Part shown: positions 1 to 7,418 of the stretch, in pieces
Position numbering within the stretch: the first letter of the stretch is position 1
How the letters are laid out: the number at the start of each line of letters is the position of its first letter
DNA from: Coemansia sp. RSA 922
Lineage: Eukaryota; Kickxellomycota; Kickxellomycetes; Kickxellales; Kickxellaceae
Length of the DNA stretch: 22,889 nt
Direction of reading: 5' to 3'
NCBI GenBank assembly: GCA_027577415.1
Contig: JANBQS010000281.1
Coordinates: forward strand, 1-22,889
Made by a program: the position numbers and the translations under genes
Notes under the pieces: model-generated
Told to the model about the DNA's origin: nothing
The model's input: only the letters and a program-made list of their open reading frames with translations
Databases searched by the model: none

Positions 1-1
1 C

Positions 2-115
2 CTCCGGGCAATTGCCAACCACCTCGCTGTACCAAATCTACCACCGCCACTATCTTCGCCCCGAACAACAACAACAAATGTAGTACCACTGCCTGCTGTG
101 GATGATCACCAATAA
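2..115 (+). CDS. Possible 3' end of a gene entering from the left
   Basis: The first 115 bases are clearly richer in G+C than the AT-rich DNA that follows. One + frame stays open from base 2 to a TAA at 113-115 (37 codons, rich in Pro and Thr). A second + frame is open from base 3 to a TAG at 81-83 and looks equally protein-like, and one - frame is also open. I cannot decide between them and recognise no family. Only a composition change and short open frames support this call. Confidence 0.25.
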   Translation, partial: LRAIANHLAVPNLPPPLSSPRTTTTNVVPLPAVDDHQ

Positions 116-550
116 TGATTTCGTGTATTCTGTTGACCTTCCATGTACTTTTTTTTTTGTTTGGTGTTGGGTTGATCACTATTAATATGTTTCTTACCTA
201 CGAGTACTACTTTTTTTTTGTCACAATTATCTCTGGCGACTTATAGTTCAAGTGTATAAAAGGAAGTGCTTTCCGTTATTTGATCAGGCTTGCACTACCT
301 CTGGATATTATGTAGTTTGTATATTATTTTAACAGAGACAACCCAAATAAATATCGCCATATCAATATATAATTGGAAATTAAAAGTGATTTGTTTTTTA
401 TTGTTGTAGAAAGAACCCCAGCTCGAGCCCGGCAACCAAACAACTTCCCCTTGTGAGGACCAATTATGGACTGATGAGCCACGACTACTCTGGTCCAACA
501 GGTTGCTGTCAGCAAGTTTTCGCAGAAAGACGCCACGGCAATAACCCGAC
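116..550. other. AT-rich intergenic stretch before the F-box-like remnant
   Basis: Contains T-rich tracts and one strong TATA box (255-262). I see no credible gene. The intact relative of the downstream remnant needs about 1000 bp of coding sequence before the point where homology starts here, so most of the original gene has been deleted between the TATA box and about 551. A 117-codon open frame on the - strand (295-648) overlaps the remnant and has no recognisable features. Confidence 0.5.
255..262 (+). promoter_or_regulatory. TATA box (TATAAAAG)
   Basis: Sequence AGTG-TATAAAAG-GA. The same core with the same AGTG lead recurs at 2930 and 10782. It points to the + strand and would have driven the now truncated F-box-like gene. 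No intact reading frame follows it. Confidence 0.55.
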
Positions 551-1312
551 TCTTGGCACTCAATGTCTGAAACGTATACCCTTTTGATGCCGACGTGCTC
601 TTCAGAAGAAATGATGAGACTCTGCAAAATCTTCACGTCCCTTGTCATAGGATTGCTAGTGACTTATTTAGCCGATTTGACATAACCAAGTGCGGTGGCA
701 CTATACAGATGAACAAGATACACATCGGTGCTGTCACCGACTTGTATAGGACATTTGTTGGTAAGAATGTGAGCGAGCATATTGAGCAGCAAGTGTACAA
801 CACGTTGGAGGTGGCTACAATGTTAAAGCTAGATGGGGATATGACTGACTTTTTGATGCTTAGTGCTGTACACACCATGCCAAGCACTGCTATTCTTCAA
901 CACTTGGAGTTGGTCGGCTATAAGTGTACTACTGATGATATTATTCGGTTTGTAGCTACACTTTTAAACTTAGTCGGCCCTATTTGCAAGTTATGCAGGC
1001 CTATAGCAACAATTGTGGCAATTCCAGCAAACAGATGCCCAGATAGCCTCCATGACAGGTATTGCTCATTGACCAGCGGCTATAAGAGGCTTTGTGCCAT
1101 GGGATGCCAATTCGGTCACTGGGAACATAGCCCATGCTGCTCTATCACTTTCAGTCATGTGTCCCAACCTTGTGTATGTTGACATGTCGCCTAAGATGTG
1201 CTATGTATTCTCCTGCTGGGTCGCTTGGGCGACATTCCATTGTCTTTATAAGCCATACATCGACCCTCTTCTCCATCTGATTTACGAGTACGGAATGTAT
1301 GATAAAGTTTAA
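551..1312 (+). pseudogene. Degraded C-terminal part of an F-box-like / leucine-rich protein gene
   Basis: The translated pieces align along the C-terminal third of the intact F-box-like protein at 3965-5671, roughly 40 percent identical by eye. Shared landmarks are LFRxN..TL.NL, QQV..LLEV, KDMTDF-like DMTDF, S.TAI.QHLE, LCPNL and KPYIDPL (QPYVDSL in the intact copy). At least two lesions are visible. A TGA lies inside the homology just before YPFDADVLF. A frameshift near 1095-1115 moves the reading frame from the segment ending near LHDRYCSLTSGYKRL to the one carrying CPNLVYVDM. The N-terminal two thirds, including the F-box-like region, are missing. The divergence shows it is an old paralogue, not a recent copy of its neighbour. 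Confidence 0.85.
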
Positions 1313-1879
1313 ACTACTTGCCTAAATAACACATGTCTATTTGAGATTATGACAAATACTATTTTTATTTGTAAATGTCGAGGCAGAGCAGCGACATGGC
1401 TTGAATGTGTGACGAACATAAAGCAAAGGCAAGGAGCAAGGGTACCAACTTTTTTTTCTCTCTTACGAATTTGCTTTCCTTTCCACTTTTTAAGGTGGAG
1501 GGGTTTCCTTTTTCTTTTTTCTTTTTTCTTTTTTCTTTTTTCTTTTTTCTTTTTTCTTTTTTCTTTTTTCTTTTTTCTTTTGGCAGGCAGCTTGAAGCAT
1601 TGAACATCAACCAATCGAAAGCACCCATGGCATTGTTGGCTTCTTTGGAAAAAAGCAGACGGCTGTTGTCTTTGCTTAAAGGGGCAATATATTGCTGACT
1701 GCATGCTTGGTGCACAAATTCTTGTTTGTTTTTGTTGCGGCCATTCTGTCTATGGCCACACAATACCATTATGACGAGCCCTAATAGGACAGGGATTTTT
1801 TTCTCTTCTCTCCATTTATTTACACTACCACTTATTTTTTGTACTCTTTTTTCTAACTACCCCAACACCAACATTGACA
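1313..1879. other. Intergenic stretch with heptamer microsatellite and CT-rich leader
   Basis: Holds a 7-bp tandem repeat (1514-1581) and, at its right end, a pyrimidine-rich leader (about 1798-1858) before the small-protein gene. The lysine-rich frames that open here on the - strand come from the repeat. I see no RNA gene and no convincing TATA box. Confidence 0.6.
1514..1581 (+). repeat. Microsatellite (CTTTTTT), nine copies plus a partial
   Basis: C residues fall exactly every 7 bases from 1514 to 1577, each followed by six T, with a final partial unit CTTTT. The period is not a multiple of three, so every frame stays open and encodes only Lys/Arg/Glu (- strand) or Phe/Ser/Leu (+ strand) repeats. 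Confidence 0.95.
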
Positions 1880-2341
1880 ATGGCCATAACAATTTTATAC
1901 AAGGATGGTGAGTACACAGTTACCTCACCACAACATAATTTCGCAGGGCTGCCAAGTAATTTCTGTATTTACGCGGCGTTAAGTGCATATTTCGAGGTAT
2001 ATAATAGCATAGACAATGCCATTTTTAGTAACCCAGACAACGTCTCTATTAGCGACATAGGTTTTACAACCTACTTGGAGAAACTCGCAGAGGACTATTC
2101 TGTCTATCTTGTTTATTAAAAGCCAGCCAATAGCATAAACCATGTGCCAATTAAGCCAAATAAGCCTGCGCAAGTAGGGGACCCTAACTTTATCCTGGTG
2201 GGTTTGAAAGGTGATTTCGATAAAGCTGTTTCTAAGCTTGGGGATGGGATAATTACATATCTCGTTGATGTTTACACTAAATCGGCTAATAACAGAATAG
2301 TAATAACCGCTAATATATTGGCTAAACTTTGGGCTAGATAA
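1880..2341 (+). pseudogene. Small-protein gene interrupted by one stop codon (relative of the gene at 3017)
   Basis: From the ATG at 1880 the frame reads 79 codons to a TAA at 2117-2119, then continues open in the same frame to a TAA at 2339-2341. Read through the first stop, the product matches the intact protein at 3017-3490 from end to end. The N-terminus ITILYKDGEYTV matches LLILYDDGEHVV, YSVYLVY before the stop matches FCVYIVE, and PNFILVGL after it matches PQFIFVGL. I see no splice signals that would remove the stop, so I call it a pseudogene with a single nonsense change. Stop readthrough, or expression of the 79-residue N-terminal half alone, is possible. The family is unknown to me; no membrane segment or signal peptide is seen. 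Confidence 0.7.
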
Positions 2342-2778
2342 ATGTCATTTTTTGCATAGGTTTGTAATAGTCATAGTACCGCTCCCAGAAACTCAGACAT
2401 GCTATGAGAAATTCTACACTTTGATGGTATTCTGTGATGCAGTACTGATTTTAATATATTTATCTTTTCAATATATGGAGTTTTAGACTGACTGGTACTC
2501 TGGCGCTGCTCCTTAGTTCTCACTTATTATTTATCAATACATTGACATAAACTTTCACCAACAAGAGTGCCATCAATTGGCAACACGATCATCAGTTATT
2601 TGGTTGGCCAACATTCATATTTGCTGGAAATTTTACGTTTTTCTTTCCCTATATACACTTAGCCTTAGGCCAGCCACGCCAATAAAAAGAATAAATGTAG
2701 AGGCCATGTGGGTAAGCCAAGTCGAAAAGCGCTAATGACCTTGCACTAATCCCTTGCTGGATTTTCCTTTTAGCGGCA

Positions 2779-2812
2779 CACGTGTACAACAAAGAACAAA
2801 AAAATACACGTG
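2779..2812. promoter_or_regulatory. Pair of CACGTG E-boxes
   Basis: Two perfect CACGTG palindromes at 2779-2784 and 2807-2812, start to start 28 bp apart, about 120-150 bp upstream of the TATA box at 2930. CACGTG is the classic site of bHLH factors such as Cbf1 and Pho4 in fungi. That they control the gene at 3017 is inference from position. Confidence 0.4.
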
Positions 2813-2929
2813 CTGCCTTTTATTCCTTTTGATTGGTGATGTATTAATGCGAATCTTTACACCTGACACACAGTCTTTGCTTGCATTTGATTGTGGCTGT
2901 AGGATGGGACTGAAGAGAAAAAAAAGTGC

Positions 2930-2937
2930 TATAAAAG
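2930..2937 (+). promoter_or_regulatory. TATA box (TATAAAAG) of the small-protein gene
   Basis: Sequence AAGTGC-TATAAAAG-AGC, 80 bp upstream of the ATG at 3017. It is nearly the same core as at 10776-10790 (AGTGC-TATAAAAG-GAC). Confidence 0.65.
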
Positions 2938-3016
2938 AGCAAACTGTTTGCCAATTACAATCTCGAATTTTCGTTATTCCACTTGCTTTCTTTTAACCTG
3001 AACACTAATAGCACGC

Positions 3017-3490
3017 ATGGTCCTACTCATTTTATATGATGATGGTGAACATGTAGTTCCATCCAAGGAGATTCGAGTCAAAGGTCATAAACGTGGCGGG
3101 GTCTACTATCTGGCAATACAAACATATCGGGAGAAGCTACTCGATAACTATGAAGACCTTTTATACTACACGGAATTTGAAGATGAAAATGCCCGAATAA
3201 ATAATGAAAAGATTCTAGAAAAGGCTGGTCGCGGATTTTGCGTATACATTGTTGAGCATGACGGGTACTATGTAGAGCTTCTTCCCACTCCAGAGCGTCT
3301 GAATATTGAACCACAGTTTATTTTTGTGGGCTTAGCCACAGAACTCTACGAGTTTATTGACAATGCTAGGGGCAATATACACGAGTTGCTTATCAAAATG
3401 AGCACTAAAACCGATGTTAGCCCGCCTACAAGTATTTCTAGCCTGGGATCTGTAATGCAAGTTGGTCTTCAACTGTCAAATGCCGAGTAA
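3017..3490 (+). CDS. Small protein of unknown function, 157 aa
   Basis: An ATG at 3017 opens a 157-codon frame ending in TAA at 3488-3490. I do not recognise the family. The protein is acidic and rich in Tyr, Glu and Ile, without a signal peptide or membrane segment. It starts with a strand-like hydrophobic block (LLILYDDGEHVV), has a charged middle (about residues 30-75), a second block (FCVYIVEHDGYYVELLP, about 76-92) and a third (PQFIFVGL, about 100-107), then a helical stretch and a Ser/Thr-rich tail. The pattern suggests a small mixed alpha/beta domain, which is inference. The broken copy at 1880-2341 shows these three blocks are the conserved parts. A TATA box lies 80 bp upstream. It lies between two F-box-like copies on the same strand. 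Confidence 0.7.
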   Translation: MVLLILYDDGEHVVPSKEIRVKGHKRGGVYYLAIQTYREKLLDNYEDLLYYTEFEDENARINNEKILEKAGRGFCVYIVEHDGYYVELLPTPERLNIEPQFIFVGLATELYEFIDNARGNIHELLIKMSTKTDVSPPTSISSLGSVMQVGLQLSNAE

Positions 3491-3964
3491 ACGAGGTACG
3501 CATAAAGCGAGAGTAAGCAAACCCCAACTCTTGTTGTTCAGTGTTGGCTCCACCTCTCCTTATTGTTTGTTGATTGCTTAGAATCTACTACGTTCACTAA
3601 ATAAGCAAATAAATTTTGAATTACAGATGTTGTAGGAGAACTTGGGTTTAACTGCTCCAACTAAAACTGACAGCACTAAGAATACGTACGATTTACAAGC
3701 CGATTTATAGCATACGGTCACTTCTCCCAACTAGTCTGACAGCAAGCCAACGTTTGGAGTTGCTGTGGATATTGGGCTGATCACCTTCACCAGATACACA
3801 GACAAAATGGTTTGATAACAATGACGCAGTAATACATGCAGTAATTGTGAAGATTAAGTTGATTTGCGAGTGTGGTGATAGTTGAGGTCTGAGTGTAAAA
3901 CATGACTTTCTCGTCATCATTCTTTTTTTCTCTTGTTTATTCTGCCTTTTTTATTATTATAAAA
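3491..3964 (+). other. Intergenic region before the F-box-like gene
   Basis: Holds a possible polyadenylation signal for the small-protein gene (3608-3613) and a T-rich, CT-rich leader (about 3918-3960) before the ATG at 3965. No canonical TATA box or other gene seen. Confidence 0.5.
3608..3613 (+). terminator. Possible polyadenylation signal AATAAA
   Basis: AATAAA lies 118 bp after the stop codon of the small-protein gene at 3017-3490, in AT-rich DNA. Motif match and position only. Confidence 0.35.
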
Positions 3965-5671
3965 ATGACATTTCCTTTCCTGTTCCCAACGCTGCCGATG
4001 CTGGTTGTAGAAAAGGTCGTTGAGTACCTACTAGAGCGTCGTCGAAACACGTTTGACGAGGATATCGATAAACACAACGAAAAGAAAAGGATACTTTATC
4101 CACTGCTCTCAGTCGGCGAGTTTTGGCGCGATGCAGTACTTGTCTCTATCTGCGATAACTGTCTGATTCGCTTTAAACCCCAACCTAGAGATCTCGGAGT
4201 AGTGTTTCCTGCGTGGCCAGCCGACTTTTCGTACCCTGGGTTCCACAAGTACAATCTGGTCAAACGAGTTGTCGTGGCGGTTCCTCCCTGGGTCGATATA
4301 TGCAACAGTAGATTTGGCGAGACTATTTCCAGATCGATGGACAGAGGCGTGCTTTTTCCGTCTGCAACGACGCTTCTGGTCTGTTCAATAAGGGTTACCC
4401 CGAAACCCTCTGGGCATCCTCATCTATTTGGACAAACCTTCGAGTTGGCGGATGTCAGAGCACGGGTGATCAGCTTTGCACACTCACTGCTGAAAGTTAC
4501 CCCTGCTGTAACCGGCGTAATCGTCTGTGGTAACAATACCAGCACACTAGGCTCTGGCAGCAGACGGCTTTGGACCTCGCTGATATCGGAGCTTTGCCAA
4601 GGGAGCGTCAATAGCCTGCAGGCCTATTCGGCCAAAAACAAGCGGGTAATACTTGATTTGATGTCCATATCTGGACTGACGAGGCTTATACAGCAATCGA
4701 ACTTGGCCAGCGCTCCATTTGCAGTGCTTGCCTATCGCAACGCCGGTACTTTGAAGGAGCTTCGTATCAGAACCGGCACTCAAGCGAACTGGCGTGCTTT
4801 GATTTACGGCACGACACGGACTCCGACAGTCTACTCCAGTTTGACAACTTTCACCATGGGTGTTGGCAATATCCCATTCCACACAAGCTGGGCAGCAATC
4901 AACAATGTGGAGCCATTCCCAGCTTTGTCGACATTGGAGATTAGCGAAGAATACCCATTCGGTGATGGCTTACTCTTTAGGGGCAATGGGGCGACACTGA
5001 AGAACCTGCGTATCCCCTTTTGTGTTATTTCGAGGAACGCCCTGGGTAAGTCCGGCATAGTCGGTCACAACGGTGTCAGACAAATGAACTCTGTTATTAT
5101 CGGCGTACCCACAGACTCGGCGAAGACATTTACACACAATCGTGTGGGTGATGCAATCAGACAACAGGTTCATCGCTTGTTGGAGGTGACGACGACGCTA
5201 AAGCTGAGAAAGGACATGACCGACTTTCACGTAGTTAGTGCTATATGCACTGCACCAGGAACTGCGATTATTCAGCATTTGGAGTTTACCAGCTTGTCGT
5301 TCGACCTTGACCGCGTAATTGAAATTGTTTCGGCGCTTCCAAGTCTAGTCAGCCTCACCTGCCAAGTACACGGAACAGGAACACGGCTCAAGTCGATTCC
5401 CGAGGACAAGCTTCCGAGTACTCTACATGCGAAACACTACCCACTGAGCAGTAAATTCAGAAGACTGCGACTAACTAAGCATGCAAGCTTACCAGCCATA
5501 GAACTGGTGCTTGTAGCTATGCTGATAGCCATTTTATGCCCAAACCTCTCACACGTCAAGCTTCGACCTTATTGCCGCACTGCTTTTTGTAACGCGGTTA
5601 ACGAAGCCATGGCCAAGACATCGTTCCAGCCATACGTCGACTCTCTTCAGCGCCTTCTTAACAGTGTTTGA
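3965..5671 (+). CDS. F-box-like / leucine-rich repeat protein, 568 aa
   Basis: Likely a substrate-recognition type protein with an N-terminal F-box-like segment (LPMLVVEKVVEYL, then LLSVGEFWRDAVL, residues about 9-60) and a long region with irregular leucine-rich repeats. F-box proteins of this layout usually bridge a target to an SCF ubiquitin ligase; that role is inferred from family layout only. The same architecture and the motif FGDxxxFRGNxxTL (near residues 330-345) occur in the second copy at 19918-21588, and a decayed C-terminus lies at 551-1312. I start at 3965 because that ATG aligns with the start of the second copy. An in-frame ATG at 3902 would add 21 residues encoded by the CT-rich leader, hydrophobic and signal-like, probably an artefact. 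No introns are needed. The stop lies only 59 bp from the stop of the convergent CWF19L2-like gene. Confidence 0.75.
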   Translation: MTFPFLFPTLPMLVVEKVVEYLLERRRNTFDEDIDKHNEKKRILYPLLSVGEFWRDAVLVSICDNCLIRFKPQPRDLGVVFPAWPADFSYPGFHKYNLVKRVVVAVPPWVDICNSRFGETISRSMDRGVLFPSATTLLVCSIRVTPKPSGHPHLFGQTFELADVRARVISFAHSLLKVTPAVTGVIVCGNNTSTLGSGSRRLWTSLISELCQGSVNSLQAYSAKNKRVILDLMSISGLTRLIQQSNLASAPFAVLAYRNAGTLKELRIRTGTQANWRALIYGTTRTPTVYSSLTTFTMGVGNIPFHTSWAAINNVEPFPALSTLEISEEYPFGDGLLFRGNGATLKNLRIPFCVISRNALGKSGIVGHNGVRQMNSVIIGVPTDSAKTFTHNRVGDAIRQQVHRLLEVTTTLKLRKDMTDFHVVSAICTAPGTAIIQHLEFTSLSFDLDRVIEIVSALPSLVSLTCQVHGTGTRLKSIPEDKLPSTLHAKHYPLSSKFRRLRLTKHASLPAIELVLVAMLIAILCPNLSHVKLRPYCRTAFCNAVNEAMAKTSFQPYVDSLQRLLNSV

Positions 5672-5730
5672 GATATTGGGAATTGACCAAGTTTACAGTG
5701 TATATTGGATTGAGCAGTCAGAATAATGTA

Positions 5731-7227
5731 TTACTCTGCCAGAGCCTTGGTCCAGTCAAATGCATCCCAACCGAATTGCTTCTTCCACTCCTCTGCTCGG
5801 TCGCAGCGCTGGTTGTGAGATTCTTTCAGCTTGCGCGGCTTACGATACACGGTGGGTGGAAGATCCATGATGCCAGCAACGACCTCTCTTCCAAACCATG
5901 GCTGGAAGCGGTCCGCATTCTCAATGACATGACCCATGCCACCATGCGGATTGAACCACACATGAAAGTACGGAAGTTTGGCCGACATGGTATTGCGAAA
6001 TCCACCACGACGAATAGCGTCTTTCTTTTGCGCATGGTTGGCGTCCTGATCCCGCACATTGTCGTTGGCTGGAGCGACTGCTTGGTTTTTGACCATCGTA
6101 TCAATAATCTTTCGATGCTGGCTCCACTCGTCGTCGGCTGCCAACAGTCCCTCCTTGAAGTATGCAGGTGCGTCTCCCGACTTACTCATGGGCATTGGGA
6201 TGCACTCGATAGTGCAGTGCTGCGCCTTGGACGGCGTAGTTGACATGACCGTCTCCAGAAATACGACACCCTGTCCCTTGGCGGCAAACATGTGCATCAG
6301 ACATTTCATAAAGTTGCCGATCTCATCCCACGCGTCGTCGTCACACTTGAGCGAACTGCCAGCAACATGCTCGATCGGCGCAATAACACAGTGTCCGTCA
6401 CACATGGGCTCGCGATTAGGAAGAGCCAAATATACTCTGTTTCCCAGCGCCACGGTTGGATACTCAGGAGGCGACAAAACGCTAGCTCCATCGGCTTTCT
6501 CAGACTGCCTAAAGCACATATCGCAGTGTCCGAGAACAGACTCCATTACACGATAATCCCTGACAGCAGCCTGCTTCAGCTGCTCGCTGCTCTGCTCCTG
6601 TCTTTGCTTGGATAAACGCTCGGAGTTGTCGTCAATGTACTCCAAGTCGTTGGTAAATTTGGCATCCTTCATAATCTGCGCCGCAAGCGATCGATCCATA
6701 GAGTTGTCACCCTCTGTTTCGCGCTCCATACGCGCCATTTGCGCAATGGATAGGGATTCTGCCTCGCTTTCGCTAATGCGAGCCTTTTCCTTTTTCGTGA
6801 GAGTGGTCGAGTTTTGGTGCTTGCTCTCCGATGTCGCGCCTATTTTGAGTAATCGCCCGTGGCTGTCCACGCGTGGAAGTATTACGACTCCACTGCTGTT
6901 GCCCTCGCCAGCGCCCTTTCCCTTGCTAGGCTGTGACTTGTGGCTGGTTGTCGAGCTGCCAGTGGCCGCCGATCCGCCGCCATCCATGGCTGCCGCTAGC
7001 TGTAGCTCAAGCTCAGGCAGCTCTGAGGATTTGGTGAGTCGGGCCTTCATGACCTTTGCGCGCAGCTTGTTTAAATCGACACTAAACGATTGCACGCTAT
7101 CTGCTTTGTTCCGCTGGCCTCTAGCTAAATCACTGCGATCTCTATGCCCACTGCGCGAAGACTGCTCTGGCGACCTAGAGCGATTACGACGTCCACGGCC
7201 ATGCTGATTATTACGACCTTTGTCCAT
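5731..7227 (-). CDS. CWF19L2: CWF19-like spliceosome-associated protein, 498 aa
   Basis: Matches the CWF19L2 / Cwf19 family, which associates with spliceosomes and the Prp19 (NineTeen) complex and is tied to late splicing and intron-lariat handling. The N-terminus is RS-like and basic (HGRGRRNRSRSPEQ). A charged helical middle follows (about 120-230). The C-terminal half holds the two CwfJ C-terminal domains. The first is HIT-related: CDMC near residue 235, GHCVIAPIEH with H279 and H286, and QHCTIE with H337. The second is YFHVWFNPHGGMGHVIEN, followed by FGREVVAGIMDLPP. The ATG at 7227 opens directly into the basic region. It is shorter than animal CWF19L2 and somewhat shorter than yeast-type Cwf19, mostly in the N-terminal half. 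Its 3' end faces that of the F-box-like gene across 59 bp, so their transcripts probably overlap. Confidence 0.92.
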   Translation of the reverse strand: MDKGRNNQHGRGRRNRSRSPEQSSRSGHRDRSDLARGQRNKADSVQSFSVDLNKLRAKVMKARLTKSSELPELELQLAAAMDGGGSAATGSSTTSHKSQPSKGKGAGEGNSSGVVILPRVDSHGRLLKIGATSESKHQNSTTLTKKEKARISESEAESLSIAQMARMERETEGDNSMDRSLAAQIMKDAKFTNDLEYIDDNSERLSKQRQEQSSEQLKQAAVRDYRVMESVLGHCDMCFRQSEKADGASVLSPPEYPTVALGNRVYLALPNREPMCDGHCVIAPIEHVAGSSLKCDDDAWDEIGNFMKCLMHMFAAKGQGVVFLETVMSTTPSKAQHCTIECIPMPMSKSGDAPAYFKEGLLAADDEWSQHRKIIDTMVKNQAVAPANDNVRDQDANHAQKKDAIRRGGFRNTMSAKLPYFHVWFNPHGGMGHVIENADRFQPWFGREVVAGIMDLPPTVYRKPRKLKESHNQRCDRAEEWKKQFGWDAFDWTKALAE

Positions 7228-7418
7228 GGCAGAGTATAAAAAAGTACAAGGTAGAAAGTGGTATATTCCCGAAAAATAAAAAGATGGTTGTTGCTATTTG
7301 TTAAATAAAAAAAGCCAAAAATCGATTCAGAAAACCAACAAATTCCAAAGAGTGTGACCGATTATTGGACATGGACACCAGGCCAGCACCAATTGCTGCC
7401 TCTATAGTCCATTTATGT

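Larger units (their letters stand above)
2342..3016 (+). other. Upstream region of the small-protein gene
   Basis: Contains AATAAA-like signals near 2680-2696, two CACGTG palindromes (2779-2784 and 2807-2812) and a TATA box (2930-2937) about 80 bp before the ATG at 3017. An 80-codon frame here (2754-2996) runs straight through the TATA box and looks like chance. No other gene seen. Confidence 0.55.

Noticed and set aside
1309..1769. Lys-rich - frames of 131 and 134 codons
   Set aside because: Produced by the (CTTTTTT) microsatellite, which is open in all frames.
3902..3964. Extra 21-residue hydrophobic N-terminus for the F-box-like protein (possible signal peptide)
   Set aside because: The second copy starts at the position matching the ATG at 3965, and the extra residues are encoded by a CT-rich leader.
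5668..7207. Three sizeable + frames opposite the CWF19L2-like gene
   Set aside because: No protein-family features; the - frame has clear CwfJ motifs.
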